Positions 41,566 through 50,353 of a DNA stretch of 64,000 nucleotides are shown piece by piece (the first letter of the stretch is position 1; every line of letters begins with the position of its first letter). The stretch covers positions 1-64,000 of the forward strand of contig NZ_CAUEQY010000007.1 of the NCBI RefSeq assembly GCF_959020145.1, read 5' to 3'. Under the pieces are notes generated by a model, which saw only the letters and a program-made list of their open reading frames with translations, ran no database searches and was not told where the DNA came from. Position numbers and translations under genes: made by a program. The stretch comes from an uncultured Bifidobacterium sp. Lineage in GTDB: Bacteria; Actinomycetota; Actinomycetes; Actinomycetales; Bifidobacteriaceae.

Positions 41566-42339
41566 CTAGTCGCGGACGGTGAGGATCACCGGACCGTTTT
41601 CGGTGATGGCGATGGTGTGCTCGCTGTGTGCGCCACGGGAGCCGTCCTCGCTCTTCAGCGTCCAGCCGTCCTTCGGATCCTGGTAGATCTCGTCGGTGGT
41701 CTTGAGGAACCACGGTTCGATGGCGATGACCAGGCCCGGACGCAGCTTGTAGCCGTGATGCGCCTTGCCGTCGTTCGGCACGTGCGGATCGCCGTGCATG
41801 ATATGGCCGACGCCGTGTCCGCCGAACTCCAGGTTGATCGGGTAGCCGTATTCGCGTGCCACGTCGCCGACGGCGCAGGAGACGTCGCCCAGACGATTGC
41901 CCGGCTGAGCGGCTTCGATGCCGGCCGCCAAAGCCTCTTCGGTGCACTTGATCAGGCGCAGGTCGTCGGGATGCTGCGTGCCGACGCAGAAGCTGATGGC
42001 GGAATCCGCGACCCATCCGTCGACGTTGATCGCCAGATCGAGGCTGACCAGATCGCCGTCCTTCAGGTTGTAGTCGTACGGAACGCCGTGCAGCACGGCG
42101 TCGTTCACGGACGTGCAGATGTAGTGCGCGAACGGACCGGTGCCGAAATCAGGCGCATAGTCGACGTAGCAGGACGAGGCGCCCTTGCGGTCCACGATGC
42201 GCTTGTGGACGAATTCGTCGATTTCCAACAGATTGGTGCCGACCTTGGTGAATTCCTTCAGGTCGCGCAGGATGCCGCCGACGAAGCGGCCTGCGGGCTT
42301 CATCGCTTCAATCTCTTTAGGGGTTTTCAGTTCGATCAT
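41566..42339 (-). CDS. map: Methionine aminopeptidase
   Basis: MAP removes the initiator methionine from new proteins. The 257-residue type I enzyme has the pita-bread fold with its five metal ligands: Asp in DLVSLDLAINVDGWVAD (two aspartates), His in GGHGVGHIMH, Glu in AIEPWF and Glu in SEHTIAI context. The ATG at 42339 (MIELKTPKEIEAM) gives the normal N-terminus and follows GAAGG; longer in-frame starts would add an unlikely leader. Divergent from the M13 peptidase gene upstream. Confidence 0.95.
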   Translation of the reverse strand: MIELKTPKEIEAMKPAGRFVGGILRDLKEFTKVGTNLLEIDEFVHKRIVDRKGASSCYVDYAPDFGTGPFAHYICTSVNDAVLHGVPYDYNLKDGDLVSLDLAINVDGWVADSAISFCVGTQHPDDLRLIKCTEEALAAGIEAAQPGNRLGDVSCAVGDVAREYGYPINLEFGGHGVGHIMHGDPHVPNDGKAHHGYKLRPGLVIAIEPWFLKTTDEIYQDPKDGWTLKSEDGSRGAHSEHTIAITENGPVILTVRD

Positions 42340-42469
42340 GCCTTCAACCCTACTTCGCGGGCCATACACCGGCGAACGATGTTCTCCTTTCTGTATTCCA
42401 CCTTGCGTTCCACCCGAATATTCGATTCGAATACACGATGTTGTCACCAAAGATGGATAGTGTGAAGCC

Positions 42470-44560
42470 ATGAACAACACTTCGAATTCTTTGGTTTCGG
42501 GTATCGATCCGGCATCGTTCTCCGCCGTGACCGGCCCGTCTCAGGACTTGTTCCGCTTCGTCAACGGCCCGTGGGTCGACATGTACCGTCTTCCCGACGA
42601 CCGTTCCCGGTATGGTTCCTTCGACAAGCTCGCCGAGGATGCGGAAAACCAGATCCGCGACATCCTTGAAGAGGATGATTGCCCAGCCGTCAAGTCGCGC
42701 GCTTTGTACCATAGTTTCCTTGACGTCGATGCCATCGACGCGGCCGGACTCGCCGCCATCGAAGACCAGTTGGCTTCCATCGACGAGGCCGAAGACAAGG
42801 CCGCGCTCACCCGCGCGCTTGGCGCCATGAACCCGACCGGCGGTCCAGACCTGATCGGCATCGCCGTTTACGGAGATCCGGGAGCGCCGGAGACCAATGT
42901 CGTGCACATCGAACAGGACGGTTTGGATCTGCCGGACGAGGCCTACTACAGGGAAGACCATTACGCGCCAATCCGTGAGGCGTATGTCGAGATGGTCGCC
43001 AAGCAGCTGAAGAACGCGCATCTTGCGGCCGATGACGAGGATGCCCATGCGCAGGCCAAGCGTTTCCTTGACGTGGAGACGCGCATCGCGGCGAACCATT
43101 GGGACAACGTGTCCACGCGCGATTCGGTGAAGACCTATAACCCGACGGATTACGCCGACCTGTGCGCCATGCTCGCCGATGTTGACCTGGACGCTTGGAT
43201 CGACGCCTGGCAGAACGCTTACGACGCGACCACCGCGGCTGCCGTGCAGCCGTTGGATTTCCGCGGCTGTTTCAGCCACACGATCGTGCATGAGCCAAGC
43301 TTCCTCACCGGACTCAACGCGTTCTGGAAGGAAGCGTCGCTGGATGATCTCAAGCTGTGGGCCCGCGTGCATGTGGTGATCGGCTCCACATTGGAGCTTC
43401 CCCACGAATTCGACGAAACGAATTTCGACTTCTACGGCAAGACGCTGTCCGGGCAGAAGGAGCAGCGTGTGCGTTGGAAGCGTGGCGTCTCGCTGGTCAA
43501 CGGCATCTGCGGCGAGGATGTCGGCCGCGAATACGTGAAGCGTCACTTCCCCGAAACCTCCAAGCAGCGTATGGAGCAGCTGGTCGGCAATCTCATCGAC
43601 GCCTACCGTGTGTCCATCTCCAATTCCACTTGGCTTGGCGACGAGACCAAGGCCAAGGCATTGGAGAAGCTGTCCAAGTTCGTGCCGAAGATCGGCTACA
43701 CGAACCATTGGCGTGACTATTCCGCGCTGGATGTGCGCGAGGACGCCGGCTTCGCCCAGAACATGCGTGCCGCGAACCTGTATGAGACCGGCTACCAGCT
43801 GGCCAAGGTGGGCAAGGCCGTCGACAAGGACGAATGGCTGATGAATCCGCAGACGGTGAACGCCTACTATGAGCCGTCCATGAACGTGATCGTGTTCCCG
43901 GCCGCCATTTTGCAGCCGCCGTTCTTCAACCCGGATGCCGAGGATGCCGCGAACTACGGCGGCATCGGCGCGGTGATCGGCCATGAGATCGGCCACGGTT
44001 TCGACGACCAGGGCTCGCAATACGACGGCGACGGCAAACTCAACGACTGGTGGACCGAAGAGGACAAGGCCAATTTCAAGGCGCTCACCCAGAAGCTCAT
44101 CGACCAGTACAACGAGTTCGTGCCGACGCAGCTCGCCGAAAAGTATTCGGATGACCCGTCGAAGGCCCCTCATGTGAACGGCGCGTTGACCATCGGCGAG
44201 AACATCGGCGATTTGAGCGGTGTGAACATCGCTCTCAAGGCCTATGCGTTCGCTCTCGATGAAGCGGCCGGCCGCGGCAAGGATGGTTCCACGGAAGCCA
44301 TCGAAGCCGCGCTTGCCGATGCTCCTGAAATCGACGGCTTCACCGGCCTGCAGCGTTTCTTCCTGAGCTACGCTTCGATTTGGCGCACTAAGAATCGCGA
44401 CGAGTTGGCGGAGCAGTATCTGCAGATCGACCCGCACTCCCCCGCCGAATGCCGTACGAACGGCATCGCCCGTAATGTGGACCTGTTCCACAAGGCGTTT
44501 GGCGTGCAGCCCGGCGACGGCATGTGGCTCGCACCGGAGCAACGCGTGCGCATCTGGTAA
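42470..44560 (+). CDS. pepO: M13-family metalloendopeptidase (PepO-like)
   Basis: This 696-residue zinc peptidase of the neprilysin family cleaves oligopeptides. The zinc motif HEIGH is at residues 505-509, and the third ligand region ENIGDLSG follows about 60 residues later, as required. The substrate-binding NAYYEPSMN motif is also clear. There is no signal peptide or N-terminal membrane helix, so like lactococcal PepO it is cytoplasmic and would trim imported peptides, fitting the peptide ABC importer elsewhere in this window. It is a single plus-strand gene, convergent with the SSB gene. Confidence 0.94.
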   Translation: MNNTSNSLVSGIDPASFSAVTGPSQDLFRFVNGPWVDMYRLPDDRSRYGSFDKLAEDAENQIRDILEEDDCPAVKSRALYHSFLDVDAIDAAGLAAIEDQLASIDEAEDKAALTRALGAMNPTGGPDLIGIAVYGDPGAPETNVVHIEQDGLDLPDEAYYREDHYAPIREAYVEMVAKQLKNAHLAADDEDAHAQAKRFLDVETRIAANHWDNVSTRDSVKTYNPTDYADLCAMLADVDLDAWIDAWQNAYDATTAAAVQPLDFRGCFSHTIVHEPSFLTGLNAFWKEASLDDLKLWARVHVVIGSTLELPHEFDETNFDFYGKTLSGQKEQRVRWKRGVSLVNGICGEDVGREYVKRHFPETSKQRMEQLVGNLIDAYRVSISNSTWLGDETKAKALEKLSKFVPKIGYTNHWRDYSALDVREDAGFAQNMRAANLYETGYQLAKVGKAVDKDEWLMNPQTVNAYYEPSMNVIVFPAAILQPPFFNPDAEDAANYGGIGAVIGHEIGHGFDDQGSQYDGDGKLNDWWTEEDKANFKALTQKLIDQYNEFVPTQLAEKYSDDPSKAPHVNGALTIGENIGDLSGVNIALKAYAFALDEAAGRGKDGSTEAIEAALADAPEIDGFTGLQRFFLSYASIWRTKNRDELAEQYLQIDPHSPAECRTNGIARNVDLFHKAFGVQPGDGMWLAPEQRVRIW

Positions 44561-44598
44561 CAGGCCATGCCAGCGATCGCATAAGCGTCAGGCAATCG

Positions 44599-45177
44599 TC
44601 AGAAGCCATCGCCGCCGAATTCCTCACGTAGGGGTTCGGCGGCGTTGCTATCCGCACCGGCCTGCGAGCCGCCTTGCTCGTCAACGCCGGAACTCTGCCC
44701 GCCCATCGCATTGACTGAAGTTTCGCCCCGCTGTTGGGCGGCTTGCACATATGGATCACGTCCTAAAGCCTGTCCAGGCTGCGCGTCTTGCTGGCCGGAA
44801 TCGTTTTTCTTGGCGAGTTTGCGGAAGGTGGAGACACCGTAGCTCAAATCATGCCCCGCCGCATTCGCTTCCATGACGAGTTTCGACTGTTGCTTGCCGT
44901 TCTGGTCCACCCAGCTTTCCGCCGCCAGCACGCCGGTCACGATGACCGGTTCGCCTTTTTTGAACGATTGGCAGATGCTTTCGGAAAGGCCTCGATATGC
45001 CTTCACCGTGATCCATGTGGTGGGCAGGTCCTTCCACTGTTGCGTTCGGCCATCGAAATAATGTCTGGTGCTGGCCAGCCGGAATGAGCTGGCATGCGGC
45101 ATGCCTTCCCGATTGAATTGCGTGGGCTGGCCGCCCACATATCCCGTGATGGTGAGGAGACCCTGCTGCTGCGCCAT
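44599..45177 (-). CDS. ssb: Single-stranded DNA-binding protein (paralogue-type)
   Basis: This 192-residue protein has an N-terminal OB-fold of about 110 residues (start LLTITGYVGGQPTQF; ITVKAYRGLSESICQSFKKGEPVIVTG). A Gln/Gly/Ser-rich linker and a short acidic end follow. The last residues are EEFGGDGF, lacking the proline of the usual DDDxPF tip that recruits repair and replication partners, although the final Phe remains. It is not in an rpsF-ssb-rpsR context, so it is probably a second SSB like mycobacterial SsbB. AAAGGG precedes the ATG. DnaA-box-like sites lie upstream. Confidence 0.88.
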   Translation of the reverse strand: MAQQQGLLTITGYVGGQPTQFNREGMPHASSFRLASTRHYFDGRTQQWKDLPTTWITVKAYRGLSESICQSFKKGEPVIVTGVLAAESWVDQNGKQQSKLVMEANAAGHDLSYGVSTFRKLAKKNDSGQQDAQPGQALGRDPYVQAAQQRGETSVNAMGGQSSGVDEQGGSQAGADSNAAEPLREEFGGDGF

Positions 45178-45364
45178 GTTCGGCCCTTTCTGTTTGACGA
45201 ATGATGGACCGCGGAAAGCGCCGTTGACGGCACGGAAGCGACAGGCAGTGAGGTGGATTTATGGTGAGAGAGGGTAAACTGCATGCCCTTCCCGCATCTT
45301 CACGTTTCCGCGGTAAGACCACTATCGCCGAACGTTCCATCCGTCTGCAAGCCCAACCGGAGAA

Positions 45365-45373
45365 TGTGGATAA
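45365..45373 (-). promoter_or_regulatory. Consensus DnaA box
   Basis: The minus strand reads TTATCCACA, a perfect match to the classic DnaA box. It sits 188 bp upstream of the ssb start. Two near-matches (one mismatch each) follow at 45405-45413 and 45421-45429. Confidence 0.55.
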
Positions 45374-45394
45374 CTTGAGATCGTCGGGCGAGTC

Positions 45395-45438
45395 GTGGAT
45401 TGTCGGTGGATAATTTCGACTTATCCACCGACATCCAC
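45395..45438. repeat. Palindrome built of two DnaA-box-like sequences
   Basis: TGTCGGTGGATAA (45401-45413) and its exact complement (45421-45433) flank a 7-base loop. Allowing one bulged base, the arms extend to 45395 and 45438. Each arm contains a 9-mer one mismatch from the DnaA box. No T-run follows, and the proS terminator is a separate hairpin 50 bp away, so a protein-binding role is more likely than termination. Confidence 0.7.
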
Positions 45439-45482
45439 AATCCTCATGTGCGTGAGATGCGCACGGTATTCCCCATGAAAAA

Positions 45483-45519
45483 CAAAAAACGGAAGACCAC
45501 CTGCTTGATGGTCTTCCGT
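45483..45519 (-). terminator. Intrinsic terminator of proS
   Basis: A perfect 11-bp stem (ACGGAAGACCA and complement) with a 9-base loop is followed by TTTTTTG and TTTTT on the minus strand, about 50 bp past the proS stop. Confidence 0.92.
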
Positions 45520-45570
45520 TGCCGTATGTCGTTCGTCGGATCAAACCGACGCGCTACGGATTGCCGTATG

Positions 45571-47406
45571 TCACTTGAGCAGTGCAGCGACGCGGTCCGC
45601 GATCGCCTGCGCGGCGTCCGCGACCGGCACCGCTTCGGCGTTCTCACCGTTGCGGTCGCGCACTTCGATGGTGCCGTTGTTGACGGTGTCGCGGCCGGCG
45701 ACGGCGATGATCGGCACGCCGATGAGTTCGGCGTCCTTGAACTTGACGCCCGGAGACACCTTCTTGCGGTCGTCGAAGATGACTTCGATGCCCTTGGCCT
45801 CAAGCTCACCGATCAGCTGTTCTGCGGCTTCGAACGCGGCCGCATCCTTGCCGGTGGCCACGACGTGCACCTGTGCCGGCGCGATGACTGCCGGCCACGC
45901 CAGACCCTTCTCGTCGTGATGGGTTTCGGCGATGCAGGCCATCACACGGGAGACGCCGATGCCGTAGGAGCCCATCCACACCGGAACGGTCTTGCCGTTC
46001 TGGTCGAGCACCTTCAGGCCGAGCGCGTTGGAATACTTGAGGCCCAGCTGGAACACCTGGCCGATTTCCACGCCGCGCTCGAAGCTCAGCGGGCCGGAAC
46101 CGTCCGGGCTCATGTCGCCATGACGTACCTGCACGGCTTCGACGGTGCCGTCGGCCTCGAAATCGCGGCCGTACACCAAATCGTAGTAATCCACGTCCTG
46201 CTCGTCGGCGCCGGTGAACCATGCGGAACCGCGTGCCACGTGCGCGTCGATCAGGTAGCGCAGCGCGTCACCGGTCTCGGACGCGTTCTCGGCCTTCTTT
46301 CCGTCGCGCGCCTGCGGGCCAAGCGCCATCGGTCCGATGTAGCCCTTGACGAGTTCCGGATGCTTCTTCAGATCCTCGTCGGTGGCTTCCTCGATCTCGG
46401 CCGGGGTGAACTGCGCCTCAAGACGCTTCATGTCGACGGTACGGTCGCCCGGAACGCCTACGACCACGAGCTCGCGCCACGGCTCGTCGTGGTCTTCGTC
46501 CTGCGGATGCATGACGGCGATGACGACGTTCTTCAGAATGTCGGAGGCCTGCCAATCGCGGCCGTCGAAACGAGGATGGTTGGCGTTGGCGAATTCGACC
46601 ATCTTGTCGATGGTGGCCGCGTCCGGGGTCGGGCGCTTTTCGGCTGCCGGCGTTGCGGTAAAGTCGATGGCTTCCGGTTCCGGAGTGGTCAGCGCCTCGA
46701 CGTTCCAGGCCTTGCCGGACGGCGACTGGGCGAAGGTGTCCTCGCCGATCTCCATCGGAGCCAGGAACTCCTCGGATTCGAAGCCGCCCATCGGGCCGGC
46801 CATGGCGTGCACCGGCACGTACTTCAGGTCGAGACGGTTGAAGATGCGCTCGTATGCGCCGCGCTCGTCCATGTAGGCCTTGACGAGGCCTTCCTTGTCG
46901 AGGGTGAAGGAGTAGGCGTCCTTCATGATGAACTCGCGGCCGCGGATCAGGCCGGCGCGCGGACGGAACTCGTCGCGGTACTTGGTCTGGATCTGGTAGA
47001 GGGTCACCGGCAGGTCCTTGTAGGAGGAGTACAGGTCCTTGACCAGCAGGGTGAACATTTCCTCATGGGTCGGGGCCAGCAGGTAGTCGGCCTCGTGGCG
47101 GTCCTTCAGACGGAAGATGTTGTCGCCGTATTCCTCCCAGCGGTGGGTGGCCTCATACGGCTCGCGCGGCAGCAGTCCGGAGAAGTGGACTTCCTGGGCG
47201 TCGATGGACGCCATCTCCTCGCGGATGATGTTCTCGATCTTGTTCAGGACATTGAGGCCCAGCGGCAGCCAGGTCCAGATGCCCGGAGCGGCCTTGCGCA
47301 GGTAGCAGGCGCGCTGCAGCAGCTTGTCCGACACGACGTCGGCATCGGCGGGGTCCTCGCGCAGGGTGCGCAGGAACATGGTAGACATACGAAGTGCTTT
47401 GGTCAT
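45571..47406 (-). CDS. proS: Prolyl-tRNA synthetase
   Basis: ProRS charges tRNA-Pro. The 611-residue class II enzyme has motif 1 and 2 regions (RACYLRKAAPGIWTWLPLG; RGREFIMKDAYSFTLD), a long insertion between motifs 2 and 3 that matches the bacterial INS editing domain for mischarged alanine, motif 3 in MGSYGIGVSRVMAC, and a C-terminal anticodon-binding domain. The ATG at 47406 is chosen because upstream codons have no family similarity; the ribosome site is weak (GGAA). Transcribed away from the small membrane protein gene. Confidence 0.95.
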   Translation of the reverse strand: MTKALRMSTMFLRTLREDPADADVVSDKLLQRACYLRKAAPGIWTWLPLGLNVLNKIENIIREEMASIDAQEVHFSGLLPREPYEATHRWEEYGDNIFRLKDRHEADYLLAPTHEEMFTLLVKDLYSSYKDLPVTLYQIQTKYRDEFRPRAGLIRGREFIMKDAYSFTLDKEGLVKAYMDERGAYERIFNRLDLKYVPVHAMAGPMGGFESEEFLAPMEIGEDTFAQSPSGKAWNVEALTTPEPEAIDFTATPAAEKRPTPDAATIDKMVEFANANHPRFDGRDWQASDILKNVVIAVMHPQDEDHDEPWRELVVVGVPGDRTVDMKRLEAQFTPAEIEEATDEDLKKHPELVKGYIGPMALGPQARDGKKAENASETGDALRYLIDAHVARGSAWFTGADEQDVDYYDLVYGRDFEADGTVEAVQVRHGDMSPDGSGPLSFERGVEIGQVFQLGLKYSNALGLKVLDQNGKTVPVWMGSYGIGVSRVMACIAETHHDEKGLAWPAVIAPAQVHVVATGKDAAAFEAAEQLIGELEAKGIEVIFDDRKKVSPGVKFKDAELIGVPIIAVAGRDTVNNGTIEVRDRNGENAEAVPVADAAQAIADRVAALLK

Positions 47407-47482
47407 ACGTTCCAAATTACTCAGGTAAGCCGACTTGGATGCGCCACACGTCCTCGAATCGCACACCAATACGCGAAAAACG

Positions 47483-47504
47483 TTATTTATAGAGTTATAA
47501 ATAA
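47483..47504. promoter_or_regulatory. AT-rich perfect palindrome in the proS/membrane-protein divergent region
   Basis: TTATTTATA (47483-47491) and its complement TATAAATAA (47496-47504) flank a 4-base spacer. It stands out in a GC-rich genome. A TATGAT -10-like box lies at 47520-47525 on the plus strand, which would place the palindrome over or just upstream of the -35 region of the membrane-protein gene, a typical operator position. Confidence 0.5.
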
Positions 47505-47568
47505 GTCTAAAGCCGTTTCTATGATACTGGAATCAGCACCATATCGCTTCATAAGGAAAGGACGCAGC

Positions 47569-47955
47569 ATGCGTCACGTCACCGCGCACATTTCGATTTG
47601 GAACGAACTCGGCTGGATCGGCATCATCTGCTATTTCGTCTTCGCGGCGGCAGCGCCGGAAGTGCTGACCGAAGGCAACCAATGGATCGTCCTGTGCCTG
47701 GCCGTATTGTGCGTCACGTTGATTTCCCCGCCATGGAAGAAGCCGTTCAATGCGATTGCGCTGGCCGGCATGGTGATATGGATCATCGTCACGCGGGCGA
47801 TTCCAGGTCTTGAGTTCCTGCAGCGCAACCCGCTTTGGTTGCTCGTCGGACTGGCCTGCGTGATCGCCAGCTGTTGGGACCCCGATCCGGAAAGCGTCGA
47901 GGACGAAGTTGAGCTCGACCCGGATCTTGCGCGTTCCCTGCAGGCGATGGGCTGA
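47569..47955 (+). CDS. Small multi-pass membrane protein of unknown function
   Basis: This 128-residue protein has about four hydrophobic segments: starting roughly at residues 12, 38, 57 and 84 (for example WIGIICYFVFAAAAP and WIVLCLAVLCVTLIS). A short acidic cytoplasmic tail follows (DPDPESVEDEVELDPD). I recognise no family. The start at 47569 follows AAGGAAAGG at good spacing. The same frame is open far upstream, but only as antisense of proS, so it is not part of this gene. It is transcribed alone and converges on the helicase gene 14 bp away with no obvious terminator between. Confidence 0.75.
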   Translation: MRHVTAHISIWNELGWIGIICYFVFAAAAPEVLTEGNQWIVLCLAVLCVTLISPPWKKPFNAIALAGMVIWIIVTRAIPGLEFLQRNPLWLLVGLACVIASCWDPDPESVEDEVELDPDLARSLQAMG

Positions 47956-47969
47956 TATTTAGCAGCGGG

Positions 47970-49382
47970 TCAGAACAGCACGTCCTGCGCGAATTCGTCA
48001 TCCTCACCGGCCGGTTGCGGCATGCGGGCGCGGAATGCTCCGACACCGTCGGAGGCAAGCGTATCGGCGGCCTGCGCCGACTCCAATCGCAATTGTCCAT
48101 CAAGACGGACCGCGTCCGGTGAGACCAGGAACATGCGCTCGTTGACGCCTTGCAGATACAGGCCGTCGAGCCCTTCCACTCGCGACAGCGCCACGTATCC
48201 CATGCCCGGCGCGAATGTGCGTCGCAAATCCATGACGGCACGATCGAGCGTCATGCCTTGCGATTTGTGGATGGTGATCGCCCACGCGCAGCGCAACGGC
48301 ACCTGTTTGACCGTGGCGAGCACGGTATCGCCGTCCTGCATCTGCCAGGAATTCGGCTTCATGGTGACGATGTTGCCGTTTTCGAATTCGACGATCGGCC
48401 AGCCGCCCTGCGATTGCGTGGTGAATCCACGCACGGTGCCGAGCGACCCGTTGACGTACTGGTGGTCGGTGTCGTTGCGCACCGCCATCACGGCCGCGCC
48501 CGTCTTGAGACACAACCGTTCGGGGGCCAGCATGTTCTTTTTGAGCCGTTCCACCAGATTCGCCGCGCCCTCGGATTCGGCGAGGTATTCGTGCGGCTCC
48601 TCCTTGATTTCGAACAGGCGCAGGTCATTAAGCGCGTCGGCCTGCCTGTTGACGGGGAACAGGTTCACCGCCTGCTGTCCGGGTTCCGGAATGGCCCCCA
48701 ACCGGGTCAGCAGCACATTGCGGTCGCCATCGTCCACCGCGCCTTCGCGAATGTCGGTCAGCACGTTCAACAGCTGGCCGTCATCCTGACGATGCTGTTC
48801 GGTCAGATAGCAGACAACGGGGTTCAATTCGCGCCACACCAACGATTCGGTGACGAAACCTTCGGGATTGAGTCCGGCGCGCATGTACCGCTCGCGACTG
48901 GCCAGATATTCGGCGGACGGCGCGATCAGGTCGTTGTTGCGTCCCGATACCGAAACCGGCGGCAGCTGGAAAAAATCGCCGGACAACACCACCTGCAGCC
49001 CGCCGAACGGACGTTCGTCGCGGCGGATGATGCGGCAGATCCGGTCAACCATGTCGAACAGCCACGCGTGCAGCATGGAGACCTCGTCGATGATGAGGAT
49101 GTCGGCTTCCTGCAGCCTGCGTTTGCGGCGTGTGCGAACGGTTTTGACCAGATTGTCGGTCAATGCCGTGGCCAAGCCGATGCCGCTCCAGGAATGGATG
49201 GTGGTGCCGTTGATATGCGTGGCAGCGATGCCCGTGGATGCGGTGACGGCCACGGATGCGCCGTCGGCACGCGCCTGCCGTATGAATTCGTTGAGCACGT
49301 AGGTTTTGCCGGAACCGGGCGCGCCCGTCAGGAACACGCTTGCGCCGGAACCCAGAATCGCAAGCGCCTCGGATTGCCTCAT
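47970..49382 (-). CDS. PIF1-like DNA helicase
   Basis: This 470-residue superfamily 1B helicase resembles Pif1/RecD2. Walker A is FLTGAPGSGKTYVL near residue 17, Walker B IIDEVSMLHAWLFDMVD, and the C-terminal UvrD-like motif VPLRCAWAITIHKSQGMTLDRAVMDL and YVALSRV are present. Family members unwind G-quadruplexes, R-loops and stalled forks 5'-3'. It lacks the N-terminal extension of RecD2. AAGGTGG precedes the ATG. It is downstream of a HAD phosphatase and orn on the same strand, with short gaps. Confidence 0.9.
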   Translation of the reverse strand: MRQSEALAILGSGASVFLTGAPGSGKTYVLNEFIRQARADGASVAVTASTGIAATHINGTTIHSWSGIGLATALTDNLVKTVRTRRKRRLQEADILIIDEVSMLHAWLFDMVDRICRIIRRDERPFGGLQVVLSGDFFQLPPVSVSGRNNDLIAPSAEYLASRERYMRAGLNPEGFVTESLVWRELNPVVCYLTEQHRQDDGQLLNVLTDIREGAVDDGDRNVLLTRLGAIPEPGQQAVNLFPVNRQADALNDLRLFEIKEEPHEYLAESEGAANLVERLKKNMLAPERLCLKTGAAVMAVRNDTDHQYVNGSLGTVRGFTTQSQGGWPIVEFENGNIVTMKPNSWQMQDGDTVLATVKQVPLRCAWAITIHKSQGMTLDRAVMDLRRTFAPGMGYVALSRVEGLDGLYLQGVNERMFLVSPDAVRLDGQLRLESAQAADTLASDGVGAFRARMPQPAGEDDEFAQDVLF

Positions 49383-49426
49383 TACGCCACCTTCTTTACG
49401 TCACCGCGCCCCATGCAACGAAATCG

Positions 49427-50326
49427 TCAGGCAACCAGCCTGTCCACAACCTTGAGCACACCGTGCTCGACGTTCGACGGTGCGATGTAGCGCGCGGCGG
49501 CCTTCAAATCGGGGTGTGCGTTGCCCATGGCGAACGACCAGTCGCCCGCCTCAAGCATGAGCAGATCGTTGAGGTAGTCGCCGAACACCGCCGTCTGCGC
49601 GGGTGTGACGCCGAGCACGCGCTGCAACGCCTCGACGCCCTGCTTTTTGTCGGTTTCGATGTTCATGATGTCCACCCACAGTTTGCCGGAGACGACCACC
49701 TGGTAGTCCGCGCGCAGATGTGTGAGCTTTTCGTTGGTGAATCGTTCGGAGCCGTCAAGGTCGAGGATCGCGAGTTTCAGAACGATTTCGGCGTCGCCGT
49801 CAGGGGTGTAGGCGGACGGTTCCTGCGCGAAGTCGAGCACTTCGTGCAGATCGTCCACGATGCTCAGCGCCGCGTAGTATTTGCCGACTTCATCGAGGAA
49901 CGGCTTGTCGGAACGCTGCACGTATGCCGATTTGAGGCCACACACCACCAGTCCCACGTTATGCTCGCCGGAGGCAGCGGCGTCGTCGACCAGGTCGATG
50001 ACGTGACGCGTGACGTCCAAATCGACGCCATGCACTTCCACGACTTTGCCGTCGAGCGCCACCACATTGCCGTTTTCCGCGATATAGGACAGTTCTCCCC
50101 CGTCGAGAATCTCCGCGGCTTTGTCGGCGAACATGTTGCGCAGCGTGGCGTATTGGCGTCCGGACGCGGGTACGAATTCGACGCCACGGCGTTTGAGCCG
50201 GGCGAGCATGGGCCAGAATCCGTCGGGGATTCGGCTTCGTTCGTCAAGTAACGTGCCGTCCATGTCGGCGACCACAAGGCGGATATCCTGCGGTTGGCCG
50301 ATGGTGGTCCAATCAGCTGCGGTCAT
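49427..50326 (-). CDS. HAD-superfamily Cof-type phosphatase
   Basis: This 299-residue HAD subfamily IIB hydrolase dephosphorylates small phosphorylated metabolites. The nucleophile motif is LVVADMDGTLLDERSRIPDG; the C-terminal motif IV has VFGDYLNDLLMLEAG, and a C2B cap domain lies between. The DYLND sequence replaces the commoner GDGxND but keeps the acidic residues. Substrates of the Cof family are broad, including sugar phosphates and cofactors. AGAGGAACC precedes the ATG; orn is 27 bp upstream. Confidence 0.9.
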   Translation of the reverse strand: MTAADWTTIGQPQDIRLVVADMDGTLLDERSRIPDGFWPMLARLKRRGVEFVPASGRQYATLRNMFADKAAEILDGGELSYIAENGNVVALDGKVVEVHGVDLDVTRHVIDLVDDAAASGEHNVGLVVCGLKSAYVQRSDKPFLDEVGKYYAALSIVDDLHEVLDFAQEPSAYTPDGDAEIVLKLAILDLDGSERFTNEKLTHLRADYQVVVSGKLWVDIMNIETDKKQGVEALQRVLGVTPAQTAVFGDYLNDLLMLEAGDWSFAMGNAHPDLKAAARYIAPSNVEHGVLKVVDRLVA

Positions 50327-50353
50327 GCGGTTCCTCTCGCTGGAGTCGTGCTG

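Larger units (their letters stand above)
45178..45570. other. 393-bp intergenic region between proS and ssb
   Basis: This region contains the proS terminator (45483-45519), a perfect 13-bp palindrome (45401-45433), and a consensus DnaA box (45365-45373), described separately. The remainder upstream of ssb, 45178-45360, probably carries the ssb promoter; I cannot point to a confident -10/-35 pair and saw no RNA gene. Confidence 0.5.

Noticed and set aside
45365..45438. Chromosomal replication origin
   Set aside because: Only three DnaA-box-like sites are present, without an AT-rich unwinding region or neighbouring dnaA, dnaN or rpmH genes.
45400..47568. Very long plus-strand open frame leading in-frame into the small membrane protein gene
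   Set aside because: It is antisense to proS throughout, its translation is Arg/His/Val-rich low-complexity without domains, and the real start at 47569 has a good ribosome site. GC-biased third positions create such frames.
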